DNA from: an uncultured Bacilli bacterium
Lineage (GTDB): Bacteria; Bacillota_I; Bacilli_A; RF39; UBA660
Length of the DNA: 63,971 bases
Reading direction: 5' to 3'
Assembly: GCA_947629025.1 (NCBI GenBank)
Contig: CANRCC010000006.1
Location: 1-63,971, forward strand
Shown: piece by piece, positions 16,426-24,797 of the stretch
Layout: each line of letters starts with the position of its first letter
How positions within the stretch are numbered: the first letter of the stretch is position 1
Program-made: the position numbers and the translations under genes
The notes under the pieces: generated by a model
Seen by the model: the letters and a program-made list of their open reading frames with translations, nothing else
The model's database searches: none
Told to the model about the DNA's origin: nothing

Positions 16426-18504
16426 ATGAGTAAGAGAAAAAAAAGTAGAAATAAAAAGAAATATGAAACTAAAAGTAATATAAATACATCATATTTATCA
16501 AATAAAAGATTTTTAACTTTATCAATATTATTATTTATTTTATTTATTATAATTATGTATAAAATAGTTAATATTCAAATATTAAATAAAGCAAAGTATG
16601 AAAAAAGTCTAGATAATTTAACAGTTGATGTTGTATATAGTTCATCAGTTCCAAGAGGAAGAATATATGATAGAAATTATAATTTATTAGTAGATAATGT
16701 AGGAGTAAAAACAATATACTATAAAAGATTATCAAATACTACAACAAAAGATCAAATAAAATTAGCATATGAAGTAGCTAAAAATATTTCTATAGATTAT
16801 TCTAAATTACAAGAAATAAATCTAAAAGAATTTTATATGGTAAATAATAAAGAATTATGTGATAAAAAAATAACAAACGAAGAAAAAGAAAAACTAAAAC
16901 AAAGAAAACTTACTCTTAAAGATATAAATAATTTAAAATTAGAAAGAATAACAAAAGAAGAATTAGATAAATATAACGAATTAGATAAAGAAGCAGCATA
17001 CATTTATTATTTAATGACTACTGGATATTATTATGATGAAAAGATAATAAAAACATATGCAGAAGATTCAGAATATGCCTATATTGCAGAGCATTTATCT
17101 AAATTAAAAGGATTTAATGTAAAATTAGAATGGGAAAGAAAATACTTATATGGTAATGTATTTAGAACAATACTTGGTAATGTATCTAATAGTGAATCTG
17201 GAATACCAAAAGAATTAAAAGATAATTATTTAAGCAAAGGATATTCACTTAATGATAGAGTAGGAGTAACGTATTTAGAATATCAATATGAATCATTACT
17301 AAAAGGAACAAAAGCAACATATAAACTAAATGATGATAACTCATATACTTTAATAAAAGATGGAGTAAGAGGAAATGATATAGTTTTAACTATAGATATA
17401 AATATTCAAAAAGAAGTAGAAGAAATATTAGAAGAAGAAATAGTAAATGCTAAAAAGAATAATCCAAATACAACATATTATAGTGGTTCACATGTAATTG
17501 TTACAGATCCTAATACAGGAGAAATACTTGCAATGGCATCAAAACAAGTAGTAGAAGATAATGGGGAATATAAAGTATATGATAATACACCTGCTATATT
17601 AACTAATCCAGTAACACCAGGATCTATAGTAAAAGGTGCATCAATGACAGTTGGATATAATACAGGTGCAATTGATATTGGAACAAAAATGAGAGATGAA
17701 TGCGTAAAAATATTAAATACACCAGCAAAATGCTCATGGACTAGTGGACTTGGAGTATTAGATGATATTGGTGCTTTAGCATATTCTTCAAATTCATATC
17801 AATATAAAATTGCAATTAAAGTAGGAAAAGCAAACTATTATTATAACGGTCCACTAGTAATAGATGAAACAGCATTTGATACATATAGAAATACATTTTT
17901 AGAATATGGTTTAGGAGATAAAACAAATATTGATCTTCCAGTAGAATCTTATGGATTTAAAGGAACTAGTAAAAATCCAGGACACTTACTTGATTTTGCA
18001 ATAGGACAATATGATACATATACACCAATACAAATTGCAAATTATATAAGCACAATAGCAGCCTCAGGAAAAAGATATCAATTACACTTATTAAAAGAAG
18101 TACATAAACCAACAAGCGATAATTCTATTGGAGAAATAAAAGAAAAAATAGAACCAAAATTATTAAATACTGTAAATCTAGATGATAAATATATGCAAAG
18201 AATAAGACTTGGCTTTTCTTCTGTTATGAAAGCATTAGGATATGGATATATGGGAGATGTACCAAATCCAGCAGGTAAAACAGGTACAGCAGAAAGCTTC
18301 TATGATGTTGATAAAGATGGTAATATAGATGTAGAAACATTATCAAAAGGATTTATTGGATATGCACCATCCGATAATCCAAAATATTCACTTGTAGTAT
18401 TATCTCCAAACGTAAGATATAGTAAAACAAGTTTATATACATCACCAGTTAATACTAAAATTAGTGCTAGAGTATCAAATAAAGTATTTGAAATTTTACA
18501 ATAA
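16426..18504 (+). CDS. Class B penicillin-binding protein (transpeptidase)
   Basis: Cross-links peptidoglycan. After a very basic N-terminal tail and one transmembrane helix (about 28-48) comes the PBP dimerisation domain (VPRGRIYDRN) and a transpeptidase domain with SxxK as SIVK, SxN as SSNSY and KTG as GKTGTAES. No PASTA repeats. 692 aa. It is a PBP2/MrdA- or SpoVD-like enzyme; I cannot decide between elongation and spore cortex roles because no spoVE/rodA neighbour is present. Start ATG 16426 follows TTGGAGGA; the track start at 16396 lacks an SD. Confidence 0.92.
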   Translation: MSKRKKSRNKKKYETKSNINTSYLSNKRFLTLSILLFILFIIIMYKIVNIQILNKAKYEKSLDNLTVDVVYSSSVPRGRIYDRNYNLLVDNVGVKTIYYKRLSNTTTKDQIKLAYEVAKNISIDYSKLQEINLKEFYMVNNKELCDKKITNEEKEKLKQRKLTLKDINNLKLERITKEELDKYNELDKEAAYIYYLMTTGYYYDEKIIKTYAEDSEYAYIAEHLSKLKGFNVKLEWERKYLYGNVFRTILGNVSNSESGIPKELKDNYLSKGYSLNDRVGVTYLEYQYESLLKGTKATYKLNDDNSYTLIKDGVRGNDIVLTIDINIQKEVEEILEEEIVNAKKNNPNTTYYSGSHVIVTDPNTGEILAMASKQVVEDNGEYKVYDNTPAILTNPVTPGSIVKGASMTVGYNTGAIDIGTKMRDECVKILNTPAKCSWTSGLGVLDDIGALAYSSNSYQYKIAIKVGKANYYYNGPLVIDETAFDTYRNTFLEYGLGDKTNIDLPVESYGFKGTSKNPGHLLDFAIGQYDTYTPIQIANYISTIAASGKRYQLHLLKEVHKPTSDNSIGEIKEKIEPKLLNTVNLDDKYMQRIRLGFSSVMKALGYGYMGDVPNPAGKTGTAESFYDVDKDGNIDVETLSKGFIGYAPSDNPKYSLVVLSPNVRYSKTSLYTSPVNTKISARVSNKVFEILQ

Positions 18505-18515
18505 TGTGTTATAAT
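18488..18515 (+). promoter_or_regulatory. Promoter of rpmG-efp
   Basis: TTGAAA (18488-18493), 16-base spacer, TATAAT (18510-18515). The -35 lies within the last codons of the PBP gene. Confidence 0.65.
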
Positions 18516-18548
18516 TATTTCAGCTATTGAAAAGAGGGAGGATTACAC

Positions 18549-18740
18549 ATGGGAAAATCAAAGAAGAAAGATGCTAGATGTTATGTAGCACTTGAATGCG
18601 TAGAATGTAAAGAAAAACGTGCTGTTTCAAAAGAAAATTATTTCGTTGAAAAAAATAAAACAAATACTCCAGAACGTTTAGAAATAAGTAAATATTGTCC
18701 TACATGCAAAAAGCATACAATACATAAAGAAAAGAAATAA
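18549..18740 (+). CDS. rpmG: Ribosomal protein bL33, zinc-binding form
   Basis: 63 aa with CVECKEK and CPTCKKHT zinc pairs and the [12 protein letters not shown] start region. It is about ten residues longer than common bL33 because of a basic N-terminal start [17 protein letters not shown] is clear. Followed by efp after 35 bases. Confidence 0.93.
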   Translation: MGKSKKKDARCYVALECVECKEKRAVSKENYFVEKNKTNTPERLEISKYCPTCKKHTIHKEKK

Positions 18741-18775
18741 AATATTTAAAATAAAGAATGCGGAGGACATTTAAT

Positions 18776-19336
18776 ATGATGATAGATATTAATGATATAA
18801 AAAATGGTATGACTGTTATAATAGACGGTAATTTATATCAAATAGTTGAGTTTTTACATGTTAAACCTGGTAAAGGTGCAGCATTTATGAAAACTAAATT
18901 AAAAAATCTAAGAACTAATTCAACATTAGAAAAAACATTTAATACAAATATAAAAATAGAAAAAGCAAATATTACAAAAAAAACTATGCAATATTTGTAT
19001 AATGCAGGCGGAGTATATTATTTTATGGATATGCAAAGTTATGAACAAGTTGAATTAAATGAAGAAACAATTTCAGAAGAAGTAAAATATTTAAAAGAAA
19101 ACTTAGAAGTAGAATTAGTTTATTTTGGATCAGAATTAATTGGTTTAAATTTACCAGAAAAAATAGATTACAAAGTAACATATACAACAGATGCTGTTAA
19201 AGGTAACACATCTAGTAGTGCACAAAAAGATGCACAATTAGAAAATGGATTAACAATTAAAGTACCATTATTTATAAATGAGAATGATGAAATAATAATT
19301 TCAACAAAAGATGGAAAATATGTATCAAGAAAGTAA
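18776..19336 (+). CDS. efp: Elongation factor P
   Basis: Relieves ribosome stalling at polyproline. KOW-like N domain with the tip loop KPGKGAAFMKTKL, in which the lysine of PGKG is the usual modified residue, then two OB domains ending ISTKDGKYVSRK. 186 aa. Start ATG 18776 is 9 bases after GGAGG; the track ATG 18758 overlaps that SD and is rejected. Confidence 0.96.
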   Translation: MMIDINDIKNGMTVIIDGNLYQIVEFLHVKPGKGAAFMKTKLKNLRTNSTLEKTFNTNIKIEKANITKKTMQYLYNAGGVYYFMDMQSYEQVELNEETISEEVKYLKENLEVELVYFGSELIGLNLPEKIDYKVTYTTDAVKGNTSSSAQKDAQLENGLTIKVPLFINENDEIIISTKDGKYVSRK

Positions 19337-19352
19337 TTTTACTTTCTTTTTT
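19327..19352 (+). terminator. Terminator after efp
   Basis: AAGAAAGTA and TACTTTCTT form a 9 bp stem followed by TTTTTT. The 5' arm is the end of the efp coding sequence. Confidence 0.75.
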
Positions 19353-19363
19353 AAGGAGAAATT

Positions 19364-19888
19364 ATGAAAGATTTAGAAATATTAAATAATTTTAAAAAAG
19401 AATATTTAAAAAATAATAGTGTAGATGATTTAAAGAGTAAAATATTATCATATTTAAAAAATGAAATTAGTGATTCTTATGTAGAATATGATATTACAGA
19501 AAATTTTAGAAATTACAAAAATGAAGCAGAAAAAGAATTTATTTTATTAGGATTTAATGGTGTACTTAATGCATTACTTGTAAATATGTGTTCATCAGAA
19601 GATGAGACATATAATAAAATCAAAAAAGACTTAATAAATAAAATAGAAAATGATGATATTAGAAGTATAGAAAAAATGATAAAATACGAAATTAAATTTT
19701 ATAATAAAATAAAAGATAAAAAACTTATTGATTATTTAATTAATTGTTATGTATATTCAAATGCTAATAAAAAAAGTAACAATGAAAAAATAGAATATAA
19801 ATTACATTTATATTATGGTGATGTATCATCAAGAATGGAAAATGCATTTGATTATATAAATAATTCTGAATATAGAAATTTATTTTAG
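19364..19888 (+). CDS. Hypothetical protein, 174 aa
   Basis: Not recognised. Mostly helical, charged, soluble; no signal peptide or transmembrane helix. A mildly hydrophobic core (EFILLGFNGVLNALLVNMC) lies near residues 60-80. SD AAGGAG is 7 bases before ATG 19364. It sits between efp and spoIIIAH, a position where nusB often follows efp, but I see no NusB motif. Confidence 0.6.
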   Translation: MKDLEILNNFKKEYLKNNSVDDLKSKILSYLKNEISDSYVEYDITENFRNYKNEAEKEFILLGFNGVLNALLVNMCSSEDETYNKIKKDLINKIENDDIRSIEKMIKYEIKFYNKIKDKKLIDYLINCYVYSNANKKSNNEKIEYKLHLYYGDVSSRMENAFDYINNSEYRNLF

Positions 19889-19944
19889 TAATATTTCTTC
19901 ATAATTATTAATATATTATATTAGTAGTTGTGGGAGGAATATAT

Positions 19945-20436
19945 ATGATAAATAAACAAAGTATATGGATACTAACACTATTTAGTCTAATATTAGTATT
20001 AAGTGTATATTATATTACTATGCCATCTGAATTTATGGCTAGTGCTACTGTAGATAAAAAAGATACTAAAGAGGTTGTAAAAACACAAGATAGTGATGTA
20101 ATTGCAACCTTAAAAGTAGAAAATGATGAAGAAAGAAATGAAAAAATAAAAGAACTACAAACAATATTAACAAATGATAAAGCAACTAGTGAAGAAAAAA
20201 ATAATGCTTATGAAGAATTAAAAGTATTAAACATAATGAAAGGTAAAGAAGATGAAATAACTGCTAAAATAAAAGAAAAATATGAAGTAGAAAATTTTGT
20301 AAAAATAAAAGATGATCAAGTTAGAGTAGTAGTTATAAAAGACAAACACGACTCATCTTTAGCAGCAGAGATAATGAATTTAGTACAAGAAAGTTTTGAT
20401 TCTAAAATGTATATATCTGTAAAATTTCAAAAATAA
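19945..20436 (+). CDS. spoIIIAH: SpoIIIAH-like stage III sporulation protein
   Basis: In spore formers SpoIIIAH is the mother-cell half of the channel that contacts forespore SpoIIQ. This 163 aa protein has the family layout: cytoplasmic start MINKQSIWILTLFSLILVLSVYYI (one transmembrane helix), a variable linker, then the conserved ring-building domain with DERNEKI, ATSEEKNNAYEEL and a C-terminal VVVIKDK..AAEIMNLVQ. ATG 19945 follows GGGAGGAA. The rest of the spoIIIA operon (AA to AG) is not beside it. Confidence 0.8.
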   Translation: MINKQSIWILTLFSLILVLSVYYITMPSEFMASATVDKKDTKEVVKTQDSDVIATLKVENDEERNEKIKELQTILTNDKATSEEKNNAYEELKVLNIMKGKEDEITAKIKEKYEVENFVKIKDDQVRVVVIKDKHDSSLAAEIMNLVQESFDSKMYISVKFQK

Positions 20437-20440
20437 ATAA

Positions 20441-20467
20441 AAGAGTAATAACATAATTACTCTTTTT
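20441..20467 (+). terminator. Terminator after spoIIIAH
   Basis: AAGAGTAAT / ATTACTCTT, 9 bp stem with a 6-base loop, then TTT. Confidence 0.7.
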
Positions 20468-20522
20468 ACATACAATAATATGAGTAATTATATATACACC
20501 TCTTAAGAAAGTGAGGATCAAA

Positions 20523-20729
20523 ATGAGCAAAGGAATATTAACAAAAAGAGAAAGAGAAGTATTTGAATTGTTAATAAAAAATAATTCAACTAGAGATATC
20601 GCAAATTTGCTTAACATTAGTGAAAAAACAGTTAGGAATCATATATCTAATGTAATGCAAAAACTAGGTGTAAAAGGTAGAAGTGGAGCTGTAGTAGAAC
20701 TATTAAAATTAAATGAGATTTCTTTATAG
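20523..20729 (+). CDS. gerE: GerE-like LuxR-type DNA-binding regulator
   Basis: 68 aa made of a single LuxR/GerE helix-turn-helix: LTKREREVFELLIKN, then NISEKTVRNHISNVMQKLGV. GerE itself is a 74 aa late mother-cell sporulation regulator of this one-domain form; most other LuxR proteins have a second domain. Start ATG 20523 (SD GTGAGG). Neighbouring spoIIIAH and gerM support a sporulation role, but this remains inference. It has its own terminator. Confidence 0.75.
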   Translation: MSKGILTKREREVFELLIKNNSTRDIANLLNISEKTVRNHISNVMQKLGVKGRSGAVVELLKLNEISL

Positions 20730-20747
20730 AAAATCTCATTTTTTTTA
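20712..20747 (+). terminator. Terminator after gerE
   Basis: ATGAGATTT / AAATCTCAT stem, loop of nine bases, then eight T. Confidence 0.85.
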
Positions 20748-20779
20748 TTATAATGCATATAATTTTATAGGTGAACGAT

Positions 20780-21706
20780 ATGATAAAACGATTTTCAGTA
20801 AAAAAAATACTAAAATATACAATACTACTACTAATAGTGTTTTTATTTTATCTATTTCCAGATAAACAAAATGTAGATATAAATGAAGAAGTATTTAATG
20901 AAAAGAGTGATATATCTCATGATATTTATTTAATGGATAAAAATGGATATATTTCAAAGACATCAATAGCAATAAATAGTACAAATAAATTAGAATTAAT
21001 AGAAGAATTAATAGAAATATTAGTAATAGATGGAAAATATGAAGATAAAATACCAAATGGTTTTAGTCCAATACTTCCTGTAGATACAAGATTAATTGAT
21101 AAAAAAATAGAAAATGATATTGCGATATTAAATTTTAATAGTGATTTTCTAGATACAAAACAAGAATATGAAGAAAAAATATTAGAAAGTGTTATATATA
21201 CAGTAACAAGTATAGATGGTATAAACAAAGTTAAAATAAATATAGATGGTAAAATATTAGATAAATTACCAAAAACAGGTAAATATATTGATGAAATACT
21301 ATCTAGAGATTTTGGAATAAATAAACAATATGATATTAATCACCTAGAAGATATATCAAAGGTTACTATATATTATGTAAATAAAAATAATAATGATGAA
21401 ACATATTATATACCAGTAACTAAATATATTAATAGTAGTGATGAAAAAATAAAGATAATAGTAGATGAATTAGCTAGTAAGATATCATATGAAAGTAATT
21501 TAATGAGTTACTTAAATTATAATGCTAAATTATTAGATTATAGTTTTGATGAAAATGAATTAGATTTAAATTTCAATGAATATTTATTTGATAGTAGTCA
21601 AAATAAGAAAGTTTTAGAAGAGGTTATTTATAGTATTTCTTATTCTATAATGGATAGTTATGAAGTTAGTAAGGTTAATTTTTATGTAAATAATAAAGAA
21701 ATTTAG
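20780..21706 (+). CDS. gerM: GerM-domain sporulation/germination protein
   Basis: One N-terminal transmembrane helix (about 12-27) followed by two GerM (sporulation/spore germination) domains, each with the KIKIIVDELAS-like helix and a strand ending in the L-DLNFNEYLFD type motif (first copy: IAILNFNSDFLD; second: LDLNFNEYLFD). GerM is needed for engulfment and germination in Bacillus. There is no lipobox, unlike B. subtilis GerM. Start ATG 20780 follows AGGTGA; the track GTG 20771 overlaps that SD. Confidence 0.8.
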   Translation: MIKRFSVKKILKYTILLLIVFLFYLFPDKQNVDINEEVFNEKSDISHDIYLMDKNGYISKTSIAINSTNKLELIEELIEILVIDGKYEDKIPNGFSPILPVDTRLIDKKIENDIAILNFNSDFLDTKQEYEEKILESVIYTVTSIDGINKVKINIDGKILDKLPKTGKYIDEILSRDFGINKQYDINHLEDISKVTIYYVNKNNNDETYYIPVTKYINSSDEKIKIIVDELASKISYESNLMSYLNYNAKLLDYSFDENELDLNFNEYLFDSSQNKKVLEEVIYSISYSIMDSYEVSKVNFYVNNKEI

Positions 21707-21770
21707 TTAATGGTATTGAAAAAATTACAAATATATTGTATAATCAATTTGTCTTTTAAAAAGACATGAG

Positions 21771-21847
21771 GCCTCAGTAGCTCAGTTGGATAGAGCAACG
21801 CCCTTCTAAGGCGGCGGTCAGGGGTTCGAATCCCTTCTGGGGCACCA
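21771..21847 (+). tRNA. tRNA-Arg (anticodon TCT)
   Basis: GCCTCAG pairs with CTGGGGC (acceptor), GCTC/GAGC form the D stem, loop CTTCTAA carries the TCT anticodon, and GGTTCGAAT is the T loop. CCA is encoded at 21845-21847. The anticodon stem has one A-G mismatch at its outer pair. Reads AGA codons, which dominate in this genome. Confidence 0.95.
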
Positions 21848-21858
21848 GATAGCATTTT

Positions 21859-21892
21859 AAAACCTTATATTATATAAGGTTTTTATTTTTTT
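21859..21892 (+). terminator. Terminator after tRNA-Arg
   Basis: AAAACCTTATA / TATAAGGTTTT, 11 bp stem with a short loop, followed by ATTTTTTT. Confidence 0.8.
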
Positions 21893-22225
21893 GTACTCCC
21901 AAAAGTACTCTGAAATGATAACTAAAAAATTTTTTTAGTAGTATTTATCTGTTGTACAAGTCATTTCTTTTTTTAATTTTTCTGTAATATTTTCATAAGT
22001 TCAATATAATAATTAAATAATTTCTTAAATAAGTGTATGAGAAAGGTTTATTTGTGTTCAAATTTAGTATTATTGGTGTATCATCAAATCATATAATTTT
22101 CTCGTAAAAACTTTTTTTAAATCTTCTATAATCCAATATATTCTAGCAAATGAGTGTTATTTTTTATAACTATGGAGAAATAAAATGATAGTAATGAACT
22201 TTAAAATCTTAGGGTATTAATTATC
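21893..22225. other. Gene-free stretch beside tRNA-Arg, with a possible integrase remnant
   Basis: No intact gene. On the minus strand, 21935-21997 reads TYENITEKLKKEMTCTTDKYY-stop after an in-frame stop, resembling the tail of tyrosine recombinases (Y-x-x-x-T-x-x-L-K-K-E). Further minus-strand fragments upstream of it are also open but broken by stops. This is what a decayed integrase next to its tRNA target would look like; the evidence is short and weak. Confidence 0.25.
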
Positions 22226-22253
22226 TTGTAAAAGCAAAATATTATGATATAAT
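22226..22253 (+). promoter_or_regulatory. Promoter of the 22277 gene
   Basis: TTGTAA (22226-22231), 16 bases, TATAAT (22248-22253), 24 bases before the start codon. Confidence 0.6.
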
Positions 22254-22276
22254 TGACACTAGGGAGGCATTATTTT

Positions 22277-23017
22277 ATGAAAGAATCAGCATTAAAAGAA
22301 GTAAGAGATGAATATAATAGAATAACAAAAGAAAGGGAAAAATTAATATCTTATAAAAATGAATTACTAGAATTAACAAAAGATGAAAAAGTAAAAAGAT
22401 TTTTAAAACTTTCAAAATTAGTAGATAAAGATTATGTAGGTCCATCTGAAGAAACAATGATTATGATGGCTTATCAAGGGGTTCCAGAGGCATTTGGAGA
22501 GCAAAATATTAATAGTAATCATATTATGATTTTTATGGGAAGTTATATTAAAAATGATTCTGGAGAACAAAATGATGATTACATGACCTATGAAAGAGAC
22601 CCAGATACTAGTTATAGATCGTATATGGATTTAGAAACAACAGAAAGGTATACTATTGATAAAGATGAATGTTTAGAATTTGAAACTGAATATTTAACAT
22701 TATATCTTCCTATTTCTGAATATACAGAAGAGGAATATTATAAAAAATATATTGAATTGCAAAAATGGTTTAAAACTCAATTAATATATCATTCACAACC
22801 TGATGTCATTAAAGAATTGAAAGAAAAATATGAAAGAAAATATAAAGAAATATATCCTAATTTTCATAGAATTGATACAATAGCCCATTTACCTATCGAA
22901 GATTATATAAAAACACATCCTATAGATGGTTTTGTAGAAAATTGTTGTTTAGATCATGAAGAATTTATGAGAGTTAAATTATATAGAAAACAAAAAAGTG
23001 AAAAAAGAGGTAAATAA
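22277..23017 (+). CDS. Hypothetical protein, 246 aa
   Basis: Not recognised. ATG 22277 lies 9 bases after GGGAGG; the track start (TTG 22253) overlaps the -10. Soluble: a coiled N-terminal 50 residues, then a Glu/Tyr/Asp-rich middle, and a C-terminal part with HRIDTIAHLPIEDYI and a Cys-Cys pair (VENCCLDHEEF). It is a stand-alone gene with promoter and terminator in the accessory region after tRNA-Arg. Confidence 0.6.
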   Translation: MKESALKEVRDEYNRITKEREKLISYKNELLELTKDEKVKRFLKLSKLVDKDYVGPSEETMIMMAYQGVPEAFGEQNINSNHIMIFMGSYIKNDSGEQNDDYMTYERDPDTSYRSYMDLETTERYTIDKDECLEFETEYLTLYLPISEYTEEEYYKKYIELQKWFKTQLIYHSQPDVIKELKEKYERKYKEIYPNFHRIDTIAHLPIEDYIKTHPIDGFVENCCLDHEEFMRVKLYRKQKSEKRGK

Positions 23018-23044
23018 TAATGTAACTTACACCATATTGATACC

Positions 23045-23076
23045 AAACGCGGACTTTTGTAGTTCGAGTTTTAAAA
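23045..23076 (+). terminator. Weak terminator after the 22277 gene
   Basis: AAACGCGGACT and AGTTCGAGTTT pair at 10 of 11 positions around a 5-base loop, followed by TTTTAAAATGTTTT, a poor T tract. Confidence 0.45.
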
Positions 23077-23125
23077 TGTTTTAATTTATGTTAAAATATT
23101 TATAGATTTTAATTGATATGCTTGT

Positions 23126-23179
23126 CAATTTAGAAAACATACTTGTATATTGGCAATCAATATATATGTCATCGGATAA
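23126..23179. repeat. Copy A of a two-copy intergenic element with a 19 bp palindrome
   Basis: Starts CAATTTAGAAAACATACTTG and ends CGGATAA. Inside is TATATTG-5-CAATATA (23146-23164). Copy B is at 26192-26242. The two align almost end to end with small gaps. Copy A lies 65 bases before the radical SAM gene, so the palindrome may be an operator or an RNA hairpin in its leader. Confidence 0.6.
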
Positions 23180-23243
23180 ATGTGTACGAAAATATAATAT
23201 AATAGATCAATTAAAGTAAAATAATTTTGATGGGAGTTAATTT

Positions 23244-24413
23244 ATGAAAGTGAATAAATTAATGGAAAAAAGTGACATGACAATATCTATAATAAACCCA
23301 CTTGTAAAACAAATAAAACCACAAAATAAAATTAAAAACAAAATCTATATTACATATAATATATGTGAAACTTGCAATTTGAATTGTCTGTTTTGTTGTA
23401 TAAATGATAATTATCATAGTAAAAAGCATATTTCAATAGAAAATTCAGATATTATCTTAAATAAAATTAAAAAAAATTATGACATTGACACAATTTTTAT
23501 TATGGCGAATGAACCAACTACTCAACCGGAATTGTCTAACCATATAATAAAATATGCAATAAATAATAATATAAAGATTAAACTTGTTTCAAATGGATTT
23601 GCACCTATTAGTATTTACGAAAAAATTTTAAAGGATATTAATCCTAAAGATATTTATAAAATAACAATCAGCCTAGATAGTATGAATGAAAAAATTCATA
23701 ATACAATGAGAAACAATAATATGGCATTTTCGAACGCAATGAAAACAATTGAATTTTTAAATAGCAATCATTATAATATTAGAATTCAAATGACTATTTG
23801 TGATATTAATTATGATACTATTATAGATTCAGTAAAAGATCTTAATAGCAAATATGGTATTAATAATTTTGCATTTCATTGTATGTCGATTTCAGAAAGA
23901 ACTATAAAAAATGGCTTGCATCATTTAAATGCCTTTAAATGGCGACATCTTGTTTCAGAATTATTTGCTTTAAAATCAAAATTAAATAACATAAAAGAAT
24001 TTAGTGTACCAATTATTGCTATGACAAAAAATGAATTATTAAAATTATATTTTGGAAACAATGAAAAAATGCTAAAACAATTTATGAAAAGAAAGTCATT
24101 AAAATTATGTCCTGCTATTAATGGTAACAATATATATTTAAAGGCTAACGATGATGACGTTTTTATATCAAGATGTCAAATATTATTTGATAACATTGGT
24201 AAGTATTCTTTTAAATATGATTATAAAAAAAATAATTTTAAAGAAAATAAAAAGAATAATGATTTTAATGTAATAAAGAAAAGTAAAACACTATGTCCAG
24301 TTATATTGACTGAATTAAATTTAAAAAAAGATTATGAAGAGGATGAAAATGGTAATAAATTATATTATGTTTGCAGGGTATTATTAGCAAACGAAAATGA
24401 TTTAGATTACTAA
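23244..24413 (+). CDS. Radical SAM protein, orphan
   Basis: 389 aa radical SAM enzyme with CNLNCLFC (C44, C48, C51) as the cluster motif, MANEPTTQPEL in the GGEPLL-like position, and a partial TIM barrel through TISLDSMNEKIHN. The C-terminal 120 residues carry scattered cysteines (LCPAINGN, SRCQILF, LCPVIL, YVCRVL), suggesting an auxiliary Fe-S cluster like SPASM/Twitch enzymes that modify peptides or proteins. No precursor peptide was found on either side, so the substrate is unknown. SD GGGAG precedes the ATG. Confidence 0.8.
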   Translation: MKVNKLMEKSDMTISIINPLVKQIKPQNKIKNKIYITYNICETCNLNCLFCCINDNYHSKKHISIENSDIILNKIKKNYDIDTIFIMANEPTTQPELSNHIIKYAINNNIKIKLVSNGFAPISIYEKILKDINPKDIYKITISLDSMNEKIHNTMRNNNMAFSNAMKTIEFLNSNHYNIRIQMTICDINYDTIIDSVKDLNSKYGINNFAFHCMSISERTIKNGLHHLNAFKWRHLVSELFALKSKLNNIKEFSVPIIAMTKNELLKLYFGNNEKMLKQFMKRKSLKLCPAINGNNIYLKANDDDVFISRCQILFDNIGKYSFKYDYKKNNFKENKKNNDFNVIKKSKTLCPVILTELNLKKDYEEDENGNKLYYVCRVLLANENDLDY

Positions 24414-24797
24414 AAAATAATTATTCTAACCTTATTATCTTTTATTTATTTTATCATTATAAAAAAATTTATAAATATAATGATATCGCAATTGAATATA
24501 TTAGTCAGGTTTACATTGAAGAATTTAAAAAATATCAATAATAAAAGATTTTATATTATAATCTATTTATAAATAGGATACTTGTGAAAGAATAATGATG
24601 TATTGGCATAGATAGTAACATACATCGTATGTGAGAATTTATCTCGCTCGTGGTGCCTATCATTTTTTTGATAATATTAGAGTTGTCTTACTTCTTTCTT
24701 TAGGGCACCATATTACTACTAAACTTGAATTTTTAATTAATTAGGGTTTTATATATTTTTTATTTATGATATAATACTCCGACAAAGGAGGTCAATT
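24414..24797. other. 384 bp gap between the radical SAM gene and the 24798 gene
   Basis: Contains a frame open from inside the radical SAM gene to TAA 24539-24541 that ends NDIAIEYISQVYIEEFKKYQ, perhaps a decayed reading frame; a hairpin ACATAC/GTATGT near 24619-24633; and an inverted repeat TGGTGCC (24651-24657) and GGGCACCA (24703-24710), which match the 3' end of tRNA-Arg. A TATAAT-like box near 24768 probably serves the next gene. No complete small gene was seen. Confidence 0.35.

Noticed and set aside
20402-20617. Minus-strand hydrophobic ORF with AAGAGGTG, toxin-like at first sight
   Set aside because: It runs across the spoIIIAH terminator and the gerE coding strand, the SD-like bases are the reverse of the gerE upstream region, and there is no start codon at the right spacing.
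24468-24575. Small ORF MISQLNILVRFTLK... as a possible peptide precursor for the radical SAM enzyme
   Set aside because: No SD before the ATG, no cysteine- or glycine-rich core, and another frame over the same bases looks more protein-like.
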